Of a stretch of 64,000 nt of DNA, positions 35,134-44,033 are shown piece after piece. This DNA comes from Hydrogenophaga pseudoflava NBRC 102511 (lineage in GTDB: Bacteria; Pseudomonadota; Gammaproteobacteria; Burkholderiales; Burkholderiaceae_C), in contig NZ_BCWQ01000013.1 of NCBI RefSeq assembly GCF_001592285.1, positions 1 to 64,000 of the forward strand. The letters are read 5' to 3'. Both the position numbers and the translations under genes were made by a program. The notes beneath the pieces were generated by a model. That model did no database searches. It was given only the letters and a program-made list of their open reading frames with translations, and was not told the DNA's origin. Position 1 is the stretch's first letter. Each line of letters opens with the position of its first letter.

Positions 35134-35955
35134 TCAGACCAGGGGAATGGTGAAGCGCTCGATCACCGGCTTCGTGTCCGGCCGCACACCGCGCCACCAC
35201 TCGAAGGCCTCGGCCGCCTGCTCGACCAGCATGCCGACGCCGTCGGCCAGCTGGGTCACGCCGGCCGCCTGCGCCTGCTTCAGGAAGGGGGTGAGGCCCT
35301 TGCCGTAGACCAGGTCGTAGGCGAGGGCGCCGGGCGCGAACACGCCCGCGGGCAGCGGCAGTTCGTCCTTGGAGAGACCGGTGGAGGTGGCATTGAGGAC
35401 GACGTCGAAGGTCTCGCCCGCGAGTTCGTCGTAGCCGCCGGTTTGCAGGGCCGTGTGGGCTGCGAAGTCCGCCTTGAGGCCGTGGGCCCTGGCGGCGGTG
35501 CGGTTGGCGATCGCGATCACGGCGGGCTTCTGCGCCGCGATCGGCAGGATGGCGCCGCGCGTGGCACCGCCCGCGCCGCAGATCAGCACCCGCTTCCCCG
35601 CCAGCGACACACCCAGGTTGCGCTGGATGTCGTTGACCAGGCCGAGGCCGTCGAAGTTCTGCGCCCAGATGCGGCCGCCCTCGAACTTGAGCGCGTTGAC
35701 GGCGCCGGCCAGGCGGGCCGACTCCATCGGGTCGGTGGCGATCTCGAAGGCCTGCAACTTGAAGGGGATGGTGACGTTCATGCCCCGGCCACCCGCGGCG
35801 ATGAAGGCCTCGACCGTGGCCTTGAAGCCGTCGAGCGGGCCTTCGATGGCGGTGTATTCGATGTCCTGGCCGGTGGCCTGCGCGAAGGCGCCGTGGATCA
35901 GGGGGGACTTGCTGTGGCCAATGGGGTTGCCGATGACGGCGTAGCGGTCGGTCAT
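35134..35955 (-). CDS. aroE: Shikimate dehydrogenase, canonical biosynthetic form
   Basis: 273 residues. Everything expected of NADP-dependent AroE is present: the shikimate motif HSKSP, catalytic Lys in NVTIPFK, Asn in GAVNALK, Asp in NFDGLG, loop GAGGATRG, and NRTAARA with the Arg that binds the NADP phosphate. It reduces 3-dehydroshikimate to shikimate in aromatic amino-acid synthesis. Closely related to the paralog at 9314 (shared GMLVEQAAEAF-WWRGVRPDT end region). Of the three AroE-type genes in the window this is the best housekeeping candidate. Confidence 0.95.
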   Translation of the reverse strand: MTDRYAVIGNPIGHSKSPLIHGAFAQATGQDIEYTAIEGPLDGFKATVEAFIAAGGRGMNVTIPFKLQAFEIATDPMESARLAGAVNALKFEGGRIWAQNFDGLGLVNDIQRNLGVSLAGKRVLICGAGGATRGAILPIAAQKPAVIAIANRTAARAHGLKADFAAHTALQTGGYDELAGETFDVVLNATSTGLSKDELPLPAGVFAPGALAYDLVYGKGLTPFLKQAQAAGVTQLADGVGMLVEQAAEAFEWWRGVRPDTKPVIERFTIPLV

Positions 35956-36032
35956 GGTGCGGGGCGCGGGAGGAAACAGGGGCTTTGGAAAGGCAGCCTG
36001 CGATTGTCGCGCATGGGGGCTACCATGCCCCG

Positions 36033-36689
36033 ATGACCAAGACCCTCAAGATCGATTTCGTCTCCGATGTGTCCTGCCCCTGGTGTGCGATCGGCCTGGC
36101 CGGCCTGGAGCGTGCGCTGGAGCGGGTGCAGCCGGACATCGCGGCCGAGCTGCACTTCCAGCCCTTCGAACTCAACCCGCAGATGGGCCCCGAAGGCGAG
36201 GACGTGGGCGAGCACCTGACCAGGAAGTACGGCAGCACGCCCGAGCAGCAGGCGCAGATCCGCGAGACCATCCGCCAGCGTGGCGCGGAAGCCGGTTTCA
36301 GCTTCAACAAGGACGGTCGCGGCCGCATCTGGAACACCTTCGACGCGCACCGCCTGCTGACCTGGGCCGAGGCGGAAGGTGAACCGGGCCAGCAGCTGGC
36401 CCTCAAGCGCGCGCTGATGGAGGCGCACCACGGCCGCGCCGAAAGCCCGGCCGACCCGGCGGTGCTGCTGGCGGCGGTGCAGCAGGCCGGGCTGGACGTG
36501 GACCGCGCGCAGCGGGTGCTGACCAGCGACGAGTTCGCCGACGAGGTGCGCGAGCGCGAGCAGTTCTACACCGGCCACGGCATCCACTCGGTGCCGGCGG
36601 TGATCGTCAACGACCGGCACCTGATCTCGGGCGGGCAACCGGCCGAGGCCTACGAACAGGCACTGCGGCAGATCGCCCAGGAGGCCTGA
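36033..36689 (+). CDS. DsbA-family oxidoreductase, FrnE type
   Basis: 218 residues, thioredoxin fold with a helical insert and no signal peptide, so cytosolic. The active site is SCPWC (Cys15 and Cys18) at the end of the first strand, and the cis-Pro region is HSVPAVIVN. FrnE-like proteins catalyse disulfide exchange or isomerisation and have been linked to oxidative stress. ATG at 36033 is chosen to match family starts. Convergent, with no gap, to the photolyase gene. Confidence 0.9.
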   Translation: MTKTLKIDFVSDVSCPWCAIGLAGLERALERVQPDIAAELHFQPFELNPQMGPEGEDVGEHLTRKYGSTPEQQAQIRETIRQRGAEAGFSFNKDGRGRIWNTFDAHRLLTWAEAEGEPGQQLALKRALMEAHHGRAESPADPAVLLAAVQQAGLDVDRAQRVLTSDEFADEVREREQFYTGHGIHSVPAVIVNDRHLISGGQPAEAYEQALRQIAQEA

Positions 36690-38246
36690 TCAGCCGGTCT
36701 GCGCCGAGCGGTGGGTCCGGGCCTGCTCGGTGATGGCCGACCGGACCTCGGGCGCAAGCCGGTCCAGGTTCTTCATCTGCATGGCCATGCGCGGGTTCTG
36801 CCGCAGCATCGGCTCGTGCCGCATCAGGAAGTCCCAGTACAGCGTGGTGAAGGGGCAGGCCTTGGGCCCGGTGCTTTGCGCGGGGTCGTAGCGGCAGCCG
36901 CTGCAGTGGTTGCTCATGCGCTGGATGTACCTGCCCGTGGCCACATAGGGCTTGCTGCCCAGCAGGCCGCCGTCGCCGTACTGGCTCATGCCCAGGGTGT
37001 TGGGCAGCTCCACCCACTCCACCGCGTCCACATGGACGCTCAGGTACCACGCATGGACGGCCTGCGGCCGCACGCCCAGCAGCAGCGCGTAGAGCCCCGT
37101 GACCATGAGGCGCTGGATGTGGTGGGCGTAGCCGTGCGCCAGGGTCTGCGTGATCGCTTCGCGCAGGCAGGCCATCTCGGTCTCGCCGGTCCAGTACCAG
37201 GCGGGCAGCGGCGCCTGCGCCTCCAGCGCGTTGCGTTCCAGGTAGCCGGGCATCTGCGTCCAGTAGATGCCGCGCACGTACTCGCGCCAGCCCAGTATCT
37301 GGCGGACGAAGCCTTCCACCGCGGCCAGCGGTGCGTGGCCGTTGCGGTACGCCGCTTCGGCCGCGGCCACAACCTCGCGCGGGTTCAGCAGTTTGAGGTT
37401 GAGCGCGGCGCTCAGCTGCGAATGCCAGAGCCAGACCTCGCCGACCCACATCGCGTCTTCAAACTGTCCGAACAGCGGCAGGCGCTGCTCTATGAAGTTG
37501 TCCAGCGCGCGCAGGGCGTCGGCGCGGGTGACGGGCCAGGCAAAGCTGTCCAGTGATCCCGGGTGGTCGGCGAAGCGCAGGTTGACCAGTTCGATCACCT
37601 CGCGCGTGATCGCATCGGGCTCAACAAAGAACGGCGCCGGCACATTCTGCGGGCCGGTCTTGCCGAAGCTCTCCCGGTTGTCGGCGTCGAAGTTCCACTG
37701 GCCGCCCGCCGGCTGTTTGCCGTCCATCAGCACGCCGTGTTTCTGCCGCAGCGCGCGGTACCAGTATTCGAGGCGCAGCTGCTGGCGGCCCTTGGCGTGC
37801 GCGGCGAACTCGCGCACGGTGGAAAAGAAGTGCGTGTCGTCGCGGAGCTGAAGCGGCAGGCCGGCCTGCAAAGCCACGCCGCGCAGCGCCTGCAGCACGC
37901 GCCAGTCGCCGGGGGCGGTGAGGATCAATGCTTGCGGCTGCAGGTCGGTGATGGCCCGTTGCAGTTCACCCGCCAGCGTGCCGCTGTTGTCCGCATCCTG
38001 AAGCTGGGTGTAGCGCAGCGGCAGGCCGCGCTCGCGCAGCCCGGCCGCGAAGTGCCGCATGGCGCTCAGGAAGATCGCGGTGCGCGGTTTGGCCGACCAG
38101 ACGTGGGTGGACTCTTGCACCACCTCGGCCATCCACACCAGGTCTTGCGCGGGGTCGAAACCGTCGAAGGCGGTGCTGCCGTGCTCCAGCTGGTCGCCCA
38201 GCACGATGACCAGGTGGCGAATGGGCGCAGCGGGCATCTCAGGCAT
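36690..38246 (-). CDS. FeS cryptochrome/photolyase family protein (PhrB type)
   Basis: 518 residues. Member of the iron-sulfur bacterial cryptochrome/photolyase branch. Four Cys at about 359, 447, 450 and 463 have the same spacing as the [4Fe-4S] ligands of Agrobacterium PhrB (350, 438, 441, 454). N-terminal antenna domain about 10-140; FAD-binding helical domain in the second half with the family's WVELPNTLGMSQYGDGG segment. Members repair (6-4) photoproducts or act as blue-light sensors. The start MPEMPAAP overlaps the small DUF2256 gene just upstream by eight bases; an alternative ATG at 38237 is possible. Confidence 0.93.
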   Translation of the reverse strand: MPEMPAAPIRHLVIVLGDQLEHGSTAFDGFDPAQDLVWMAEVVQESTHVWSAKPRTAIFLSAMRHFAAGLRERGLPLRYTQLQDADNSGTLAGELQRAITDLQPQALILTAPGDWRVLQALRGVALQAGLPLQLRDDTHFFSTVREFAAHAKGRQQLRLEYWYRALRQKHGVLMDGKQPAGGQWNFDADNRESFGKTGPQNVPAPFFVEPDAITREVIELVNLRFADHPGSLDSFAWPVTRADALRALDNFIEQRLPLFGQFEDAMWVGEVWLWHSQLSAALNLKLLNPREVVAAAEAAYRNGHAPLAAVEGFVRQILGWREYVRGIYWTQMPGYLERNALEAQAPLPAWYWTGETEMACLREAITQTLAHGYAHHIQRLMVTGLYALLLGVRPQAVHAWYLSVHVDAVEWVELPNTLGMSQYGDGGLLGSKPYVATGRYIQRMSNHCSGCRYDPAQSTGPKACPFTTLYWDFLMRHEPMLRQNPRMAMQMKNLDRLAPEVRSAITEQARTHRSAQTG

Positions 38247-38406
38247 TCGGCGGCGCAGTGTTCTTGCGCGCCCGGCAGGCGTCGGAACAGTACTTCACCG
38301 CGTCCCAGTTCTTCGCCCAGGCCTTGCGCCAGCTCATGGGCCGGCCGCAGACCACGCAGGGTTTGCTGGGCAGGTGGGCCTTGTTGCCTTTGAAGTCGTT
38401 TCGCAC
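38239..38406 (-). CDS. DUF2256 small zinc-ribbon-like protein
   Basis: 55 residues from a GTG at 38406; an in-frame stop lies four codons upstream and there is no ATG before the Cys motif. The sequence has CVVCGRP and WRKAWAKNWDAVKYC followed by SDAC, i.e. a C-x2-C and C-x3-C arrangement suggesting a metal site. This is the DUF2256 pattern, a family repeatedly found next to or fused to cryptochrome/photolyase genes. It overlaps the photolyase start, so the two are co-translated. Function unknown; no clear Shine-Dalgarno. Confidence 0.8.
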   Translation of the reverse strand: MRNDFKGNKAHLPSKPCVVCGRPMSWRKAWAKNWDAVKYCSDACRARKNTAPPNA

Positions 38407-38461
38407 CCGGCGGTTCTACCGCAGCCAACCTACTCCGCGCCGTGCGCGGGCTTTTGTGCCT

Positions 38462-39433
38462 TCAGGGCTGGGCGTCCAGAAACCGGCGAACCTCACGCAT
38501 CGCCGCCTCAGGCTGGTCGTTGAACAGGGCGTGACCGGCATCGGGCAGGTTCACCAGCCGGGCGTTCCGGAAATGCCGCATGTGGCGCCGCTGCTGCGCC
38601 TCGCCCATGCGCGGGCTGCAGCCGCCGGTCATGAACAGCACCGGTCCGGCGAAGGCCTCGGCGCCCCGGTGGAAGCTCAGGCGGGCGGCGAAGGCGGGGT
38701 CGTCGCCCATGCGGCCGATCATGGCGTCGTAGACCGCACTGCCCGCGCGCCAGCCTTCCAGCGCCGGGACGCGGCCGTCGCAGGTGGCGCCGGCCTGGAA
38801 CAGGGTCATCATCTGCCCGATCAGCCAGTCGCGCCGGGCATGCGGGTCGCCGCCGCTGTCGACCCGCCATTGCGAGAGCCAGGCCCGGGCCATGCCACCC
38901 ACCACCGCCCAGCCGGGCCAGCCGCCGCCCATGGCGGCCTCCATCGTGTCCTTGTCCAGGAAACCCGGCTCGGCCAGCACCAAACGGCGCACCTTGTCGG
39001 GGTGGCGACCGGTGTAGGCCGAGGCCAGCATCGCGCCCCAGGAATGGCCCAGCAGGTCGATGGGACGGCCGGGGCTGACCTGGCGCACGATGGCATCGAG
39101 GTCGTCCAGGTAGCCCTCGACGCTGATGCTTTCGGACGGCACGCGCGGCGACAGGCCGCTGCCGCGCTGGTCGTAGAACACCACGCGACGCACGTCGGAC
39201 AACGCCTGCAGGCCCAGCAGGTAGCGGTAGTCGCCGCCCGGTCCGCCGTGCAGCACGATGAGCACCGGCTTGCCGGTGTCGCCAAACGACTCGGCGTGGA
39301 AGCGGTAACCGTTGGCGGTGAGCGAGGGCAGGGCCGGGTCCTGGTCGGTGGTGGCCGGCACGGTGGGCGCGGCGGCGCGGGCGGCCAGGGCCAGGAGCAC
39401 CAGGCTGACAAACGTGGCGAGGGATCGGAGCAT
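38462..39433 (-). CDS. Exported alpha/beta hydrolase, proline-iminopeptidase-like
   Basis: 323 residues. A signal peptide (LATFVSLVLLALAARAAA) suggests periplasmic location. The hydrolase core has the oxyanion segment VLHGGPGGDYRYLL, the nucleophile elbow LLGHSWGAMLA, and a late His in DAGHALFND. HGGPGG and YDQRGSG are typical of S33 peptidases. It might cleave N-terminal proline or small esters. Divergent from the Crp-type regulator with a 64-base gap. Confidence 0.87.
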   Translation of the reverse strand: MLRSLATFVSLVLLALAARAAAPTVPATTDQDPALPSLTANGYRFHAESFGDTGKPVLIVLHGGPGGDYRYLLGLQALSDVRRVVFYDQRGSGLSPRVPSESISVEGYLDDLDAIVRQVSPGRPIDLLGHSWGAMLASAYTGRHPDKVRRLVLAEPGFLDKDTMEAAMGGGWPGWAVVGGMARAWLSQWRVDSGGDPHARRDWLIGQMMTLFQAGATCDGRVPALEGWRAGSAVYDAMIGRMGDDPAFAARLSFHRGAEAFAGPVLFMTGGCSPRMGEAQQRRHMRHFRNARLVNLPDAGHALFNDQPEAAMREVRRFLDAQP

Positions 39434-39497
39434 GGTGGTGGGCGGTTGGACGGGATGCCAGAATCGTCGCCCACACCACCTGCCGGCGCGACAACAA

Positions 39498-40097
39498 ATG
39501 TTATCGAGCACCACCGACGCTGACCGCCGCGCCGTCCTCGGGATCGCGGCCGGGTTTGCACCCGTCTCCGACGCGGACTTCGCACCGCTGCTGCAGGCGC
39601 TGGAGGGCCGCGACCTGGCGGCCGGCGAGGCGCTGCTGCACGCCGGGCAGGCCGATGCGCGCGAGTTCTTCGTGCTCTCGGGCCTGGTGCGGCTGAGCGT
39701 GGGCGACGCCCAGGGCCGCGAGGTGACGCTGGGCTTCTGCGCCGGGCCGTGCGTGCTGCCGCCTTCCATCACGCGCACCCGCGACGGCCACTCGCGCATC
39801 GACGCGACCGCGCTGGAGCCGTCGCGCGTGGCGGGCTTCGACGCGGCGCTGCTGACGGCCACGATGCTGCGCCACCCGGCGGTGCAGCGCTGGGGCGATG
39901 CGGTGCTGCGTGGCGAACTGCTGCGCAAGGCCGACCGCGAATGGCAGCTGGCCGCGCTGCCAGCGGCCGAACGGCTGGCCCTGTTGCGCGAGGCGATGCC
40001 GGGGCTGGAGCAACGCGTGGCGCACCGCCTGATCGCCAGCTACCTGGGTGTGACGCCGGTGACGCTCAGCCGCCTGCGGCGGCAGCTCGGGACCTGA
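39498..40097 (+). CDS. Crp/Fnr-type regulator
   Basis: 199 residues, shorter than Crp. A cyclic-nucleotide-binding-like beta roll at about 20-125 (EALLHAGQADAREFFVLSGLVRL) lacks the cAMP-binding R-S-x-x-E pattern, and there are no N-terminal Fnr cysteines. The C-terminal helix-turn-helix is RLIASYLGVTPVTLSRLRRQLG. The signal sensed is therefore unknown. The first ATG is at 39498. Probably controls the divergent hydrolase at 38462. Confidence 0.85.
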   Translation: MLSSTTDADRRAVLGIAAGFAPVSDADFAPLLQALEGRDLAAGEALLHAGQADAREFFVLSGLVRLSVGDAQGREVTLGFCAGPCVLPPSITRTRDGHSRIDATALEPSRVAGFDAALLTATMLRHPAVQRWGDAVLRGELLRKADREWQLAALPAAERLALLREAMPGLEQRVAHRLIASYLGVTPVTLSRLRRQLGT

Positions 40098-40111
40098 GGC
40101 GGGGCACAGGC

Positions 40112-42028
40112 TCAGGCCAGTGCCCGCGCGATCTTCCCTCGCTTGACGGTGGGCCTGGGCACCGGGCAGGGCAGGTGCTCGAACCAGCGGCGCACGTCGT
40201 CCTCCACGCACAGGCCGTGCATGTAGTTGTAGATGGCCTTGCGCAGGCCCTGGCCCAGCACGTCGTGGTCCACGCCGGGCGGCATGGGCGTGGGGTCGGT
40301 GAAGCCGATGTCGTTCTTGGCGAAGCGCACCTCGGGCAGTGGGATCAGTTCGACGCCGTAGGCCGCCGGGTCCATGCCGACGGGGGAGTGCACCGTGCAG
40401 GAAAAGCGGTGGAAGAAGCCGCTCTGGATGCAGCCGTTCTCGAACAGCTGGCGCACGTATTCGAGCGCGTCCACCGTGTCCTGCAGCGTCTGCGTCGGGA
40501 AGCCGTACATCAGGTAGGCGTGCACCAGGATGCCGGCGTCGGTGAAGCCCTTGGTCACGCGCGCCACCTGCTCCACGCTCACGCCCTTCTTCATCAGGGC
40601 CAGCAGCCGATCGCTCGCCACCTCCAGACCGCCGCTCATGGCGATGCAGCCGCTTTGCGCCAGCAGCTCGCTCAGCTCGGGCGTGAAGGTTTTTTCAAAG
40701 CGGATGTTGCCCCACCAGCTGATCTGCAGGTCGCGCCGGATCAGCTCCTCGGCCAGGGCCTTGAGCGCCTTGGGCGGCGCCGCCTCGTCGACGAAATGAA
40801 AGCCCGTCTGGCCGGTCTCGTGGACGATCTTCTCGATGCGGTCGGCCAGGGTGGCCGCAGTCGCTGTTTCGTAGCGGCCGATGTAGTCCAGGCTCACGTC
40901 GCAGAAGCTGCACTTCTTCCAGTAGCAGCCGTGCGCCACGGTCAGCTTGTTCCAGCGCCCGTCGCTCCAGAGCCGGTGCATGGGGTTGAGCATGTCCAGC
41001 AGGCTGAGGTAGCGGTCGATGGGCAGGCCGTCCCAGGTGGGGGTGCCCACGTCCTCGAACGGCACGTCGGGCTCGGCCAGGTTCACATACTTCACCTCGC
41101 CGTTCTCGCGCAGGAAGGTGCGCTGCAGCCGCTGCTTGCCACGCTCGCCGCGCAGGTGCTCGATCAGCGACAGCACGGGCCGCTCGCCCGCGTCCAGCGT
41201 CACGTAGTCGACGAAGTCGAACACGCGCGGGTCTTTCAGCTCGCGCAGTTCGGTGTTGACGAAGCCGCCGCCCAGGCCGATGCGGATGTGCGGGTTCTGC
41301 GCCTTGATGGTCTGCGCGATGCGCAGTGCCGCGTACATGGCGCCGGGGAAGGGCACCGAGAGCAGCACCAGCGTGGGCTGGTGGCGGTGAGTGGCCGCCA
41401 GGGTCAGGTCGTGCAGCAACTCGTCCACCAGGGTGTGCGGCGCCGCCAGCGCGTTGGCCAGCGGGTCGAAGCTGGGCTGGCTGCTGGCCAGTGATTCGGC
41501 GTAGCGCACGAACTCGAAGCGCTCGTCGGCCGCGTCGCGGATCACGTCCGACAGGTCGTTGAGGTAGAGCGTGCACAGGTGGCGCGCCTTGTCCTGCACG
41601 CCCAGGGCGCCAAACGCCCAGCCCAGCGGGTCGCCGCTGTCCTCATGAACATAGTTGTCCAGTGCGGAAAAGCGCGGCCCCTCGGGCAGCAGGCCGCGCG
41701 CGGCGATGCGGTAGGCCAGGGTCGAATCACGGCACTGCAGGTAGGCGATCACCGGGCCGATGGTGGCGCGGTAGGCTTCGAACTGATCGACGAAGCTGTG
41801 CACGGCTGCGCTGCGGTGGGCTTCGGCCAGAGACAGGGCCCGGCCGCGCAGCGCCTCCAGCCCTGCGGGCGTGAACAGTTTGAGCACCAGCGCCAGCGCC
41901 AGGTCTTCCTGCACCGCATCGATGCCGCGCGAGCGCAGGAAGCCCGTGAGGTAGGCGGTGGAGGGATAGGGCGTGTTGAGCTGGGTCATCGGAGGGATGA
42001 CGCTCAGCACGCGGAACGAAGCGCTCAT
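40112..42028 (-). CDS. B12-binding-domain radical SAM protein
   Basis: 638 residues. The N-terminal half (about 1-310) has a cobalamin-binding-like Rossmann region (LSVIPPMTQLNTPYP at the start; LGGGFVNTELRELKDP near 250). The radical SAM barrel (about 360-570) has its cluster motif at GCYWKKCSFC, which is C-x4-C-x2-C, one residue longer than the usual C-x3-C-x2-C, followed by LDYIGRY. The C-terminus is a family-specific tail. No SPASM cysteines are obvious. Substrate unknown; members often methylate or rearrange unreactive carbons. A secreted small protein is encoded 16 bases upstream. Confidence 0.88.
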   Translation of the reverse strand: MSASFRVLSVIPPMTQLNTPYPSTAYLTGFLRSRGIDAVQEDLALALVLKLFTPAGLEALRGRALSLAEAHRSAAVHSFVDQFEAYRATIGPVIAYLQCRDSTLAYRIAARGLLPEGPRFSALDNYVHEDSGDPLGWAFGALGVQDKARHLCTLYLNDLSDVIRDAADERFEFVRYAESLASSQPSFDPLANALAAPHTLVDELLHDLTLAATHRHQPTLVLLSVPFPGAMYAALRIAQTIKAQNPHIRIGLGGGFVNTELRELKDPRVFDFVDYVTLDAGERPVLSLIEHLRGERGKQRLQRTFLRENGEVKYVNLAEPDVPFEDVGTPTWDGLPIDRYLSLLDMLNPMHRLWSDGRWNKLTVAHGCYWKKCSFCDVSLDYIGRYETATAATLADRIEKIVHETGQTGFHFVDEAAPPKALKALAEELIRRDLQISWWGNIRFEKTFTPELSELLAQSGCIAMSGGLEVASDRLLALMKKGVSVEQVARVTKGFTDAGILVHAYLMYGFPTQTLQDTVDALEYVRQLFENGCIQSGFFHRFSCTVHSPVGMDPAAYGVELIPLPEVRFAKNDIGFTDPTPMPPGVDHDVLGQGLRKAIYNYMHGLCVEDDVRRWFEHLPCPVPRPTVKRGKIARALA

Positions 42029-42044
42029 GAGCTGGAGATGGTGG

Positions 42045-42530
42045 TCAGCGCGGTTCAGTGGCGCCCTTCATCGGGCCTTCCTTGGCCGAGGCCAGGTCGA
42101 TGCCGACCTTGCCCTTGGCGTCTGCCCGCAGGGGACCTGGGCAGGCCATTCGCACCGCGTTGGCGTCACGGCAGGCGTAGCTGCGCACCACCAGTTGCAG
42201 GTCCGAACAGGCGGCTGTGTAGCCGTTCATGCTCAGGTCCTTCTTTCGGCCCGCGGCGAAGGGCTCAATGATGCTGCCCAGTGCGGCTGCAGGTTCGAGC
42301 ACCTTTCCTGCGCGTGTGCGCCACTCGAGCTGCACGAGCAGCGCACCCACGTTCTTGCCGGTGTCGTTCGAGATGGACCACTGCGGCATACAGAACCCAG
42401 GGTTCTTGCCGCCTTCCATTGCACTGATGACGATCGCACCAGTCTGACCCGCGGCCAGTGTGGGTGCGAGCAGGACTGTACCGAGTGCAGCGGTACCCAG
42501 GGATGCGGTCAGAAACGAGCGAACGGACAT
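42045..42530 (-). CDS. Small secreted protein of unknown function
   Basis: 161 residues from the ATG at 42530 (a GTG four codons earlier is less likely). A Sec signal peptide (RSFLTASLGTAALGTVLLAPTLAAGQ) is followed by a compact mature domain with four Cys that could form two disulfides (GFCMPQW, TAACSDL, SYACRD, MACPGP). No family recognised. It is the gene directly before the radical SAM protein on the same strand and may be co-transcribed with it. Confidence 0.75.
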   Translation of the reverse strand: MSVRSFLTASLGTAALGTVLLAPTLAAGQTGAIVISAMEGGKNPGFCMPQWSISNDTGKNVGALLVQLEWRTRAGKVLEPAAALGSIIEPFAAGRKKDLSMNGYTAACSDLQLVVRSYACRDANAVRMACPGPLRADAKGKVGIDLASAKEGPMKGATEPR

Positions 42531-42628
42531 GGCGTGTGGCACCTTTCATGGGTTGGGTGAAGGGAAGGAGCGTTCGCGCACGCTCCGCGGGGACCCATTG
42601 TCGTGGAATGTGCCGTGCCAAGACGTGT

Positions 42629-44017
42629 TCAACACTCCACGATGTTGACCGCGAGGCCCCCTCGCGCGGTTTCCTTGTATTTGGTCTTCATGTCCGCCCC
42701 TGTCTCGCGCATGGTCTTGATGACCTTGTCCAGGCTGACGTGGTGCGTGCCGTCGCCGCGCAGCGCCATGCGCGCGGCGTTGATGGCCTTGACCGAGGCG
42801 ATGGCGTTGCGTTCGATGCAGGGGATCTGCACCAGGCCACCCACCGGGTCGCAGGTCAGGCCCAGGTGGTGTTCCATGCCGATCTCGGCCGCGTTCTCCA
42901 CCTGCTCGGGCGTGCCGCCGAGCACGGCGCACAGCGCACCGGCGGCCATGGAGCAGGCGACACCGACCTCGCCCTGGCAACCGACCTCGGCGCCGCTGAT
43001 GCTGGCGTTCTCCTTGTAGAGGATGCCGATGGCCGCAGCCGTCAGCAGGAAGTCCACCACGCCCTCGTCGTCTGCTCCCGGTACGAAGCGCCGGTAGTAG
43101 TGCAGCACGGCGGGCACGATGCCGGCCGCGCCGTTGGTGGGCGCGGTGACCACACGGCCACCGGCGGCGTTTTCTTCGTTGACCGCGAGCGCATAGAGGT
43201 TGACCCAGTCGAGCACGGCCAGCGGGTCGGTCAGTGCTTTCTCGGGGTGGCCGGTCAGGTCGCGAAACAGCGCGGGCGCGCGGCGGCGCACCTTGAAGCC
43301 GCCGGGCAGCACGCCGTCGGTGGCGCAGCCGCGCTGCACGCAGGCCTGCATCACGTCCCAGATGCGCAGCAGGCCGGCGCGGACCTCGTCGTCGCTGCGC
43401 CAGTGGCGCTCGTTGGCGCGCATCACGCCGGCGATGGACAGGCCGTGCTCGCGGCAGCGCTGCAGCAGCTCGTCGCCGGTGCGGAAAGGGATCGGCAGTT
43501 GCGTGACGTCGGGTGCGATCACCTTCTGCCGCTGGCCGTCGGCCATGACCTCCTCGCTCACCACGAAGCCGCCGCCCACCGAATAGAACGTGCGCTCGGA
43601 CAGCACCGCGCCCGCCGCGTCCCAGGCGCACAGGCGCATGCCGTTGGCGTGCAGCGGCAGGGCCTGGCGGTGCAGGGTCAGGTCCTCGCGGTCGTTCCAA
43701 CTGATGGTGTGTGTGCCCATCATCGGGATGCAGCCCTGCTCGCGGATGGCGCGCACGGTGGGCTCGACCGATTCGATGGGCACCGACTCCGGCTCGTGCC
43801 CGCACAGCCCGAGCAGCACCGCCTTGTCGCTGCCGTGGCCGCGGCCGGTGGCCCCCAGCGAGCCGTACAGCCCCACCTGCACCCGCGCCACCGCGGGCAG
43901 CAGGCCAGCGGTCTCCAACCCGTGCGCGAACAGGCGCGCGGCGCGCATGGGGCCGACGGTGTGCGAGCTGCTGGGCCCGATGCCGATCTTGAACAGGTCG
44001 AACGCGGAGACGGCCAT
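42629..44017 (-). CDS. sdaA: L-serine ammonia-lyase, iron-sulfur type
   Basis: 462 residues, single-chain bacterial type (beta then alpha domain). Start [21 protein letters not shown] is diagnostic. Cluster and active-site Cys lie in [20 protein letters not shown] and IPCIERNA. It converts L-serine to pyruvate and ammonia with a [4Fe-4S] cluster. It follows dadA by 16 bases under a tandem glycine riboswitch (45357-45556), which suggests that glycine converted to serine by GcvTHP and GlyA is burned through this enzyme. Confidence 0.96.
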   Translation of the reverse strand: MAVSAFDLFKIGIGPSSSHTVGPMRAARLFAHGLETAGLLPAVARVQVGLYGSLGATGRGHGSDKAVLLGLCGHEPESVPIESVEPTVRAIREQGCIPMMGTHTISWNDREDLTLHRQALPLHANGMRLCAWDAAGAVLSERTFYSVGGGFVVSEEVMADGQRQKVIAPDVTQLPIPFRTGDELLQRCREHGLSIAGVMRANERHWRSDDEVRAGLLRIWDVMQACVQRGCATDGVLPGGFKVRRRAPALFRDLTGHPEKALTDPLAVLDWVNLYALAVNEENAAGGRVVTAPTNGAAGIVPAVLHYYRRFVPGADDEGVVDFLLTAAAIGILYKENASISGAEVGCQGEVGVACSMAAGALCAVLGGTPEQVENAAEIGMEHHLGLTCDPVGGLVQIPCIERNAIASVKAINAARMALRGDGTHHVSLDKVIKTMRETGADMKTKYKETARGGLAVNIVEC

Positions 44018-44033
44018 GGCGGTTCCTTGGTGG

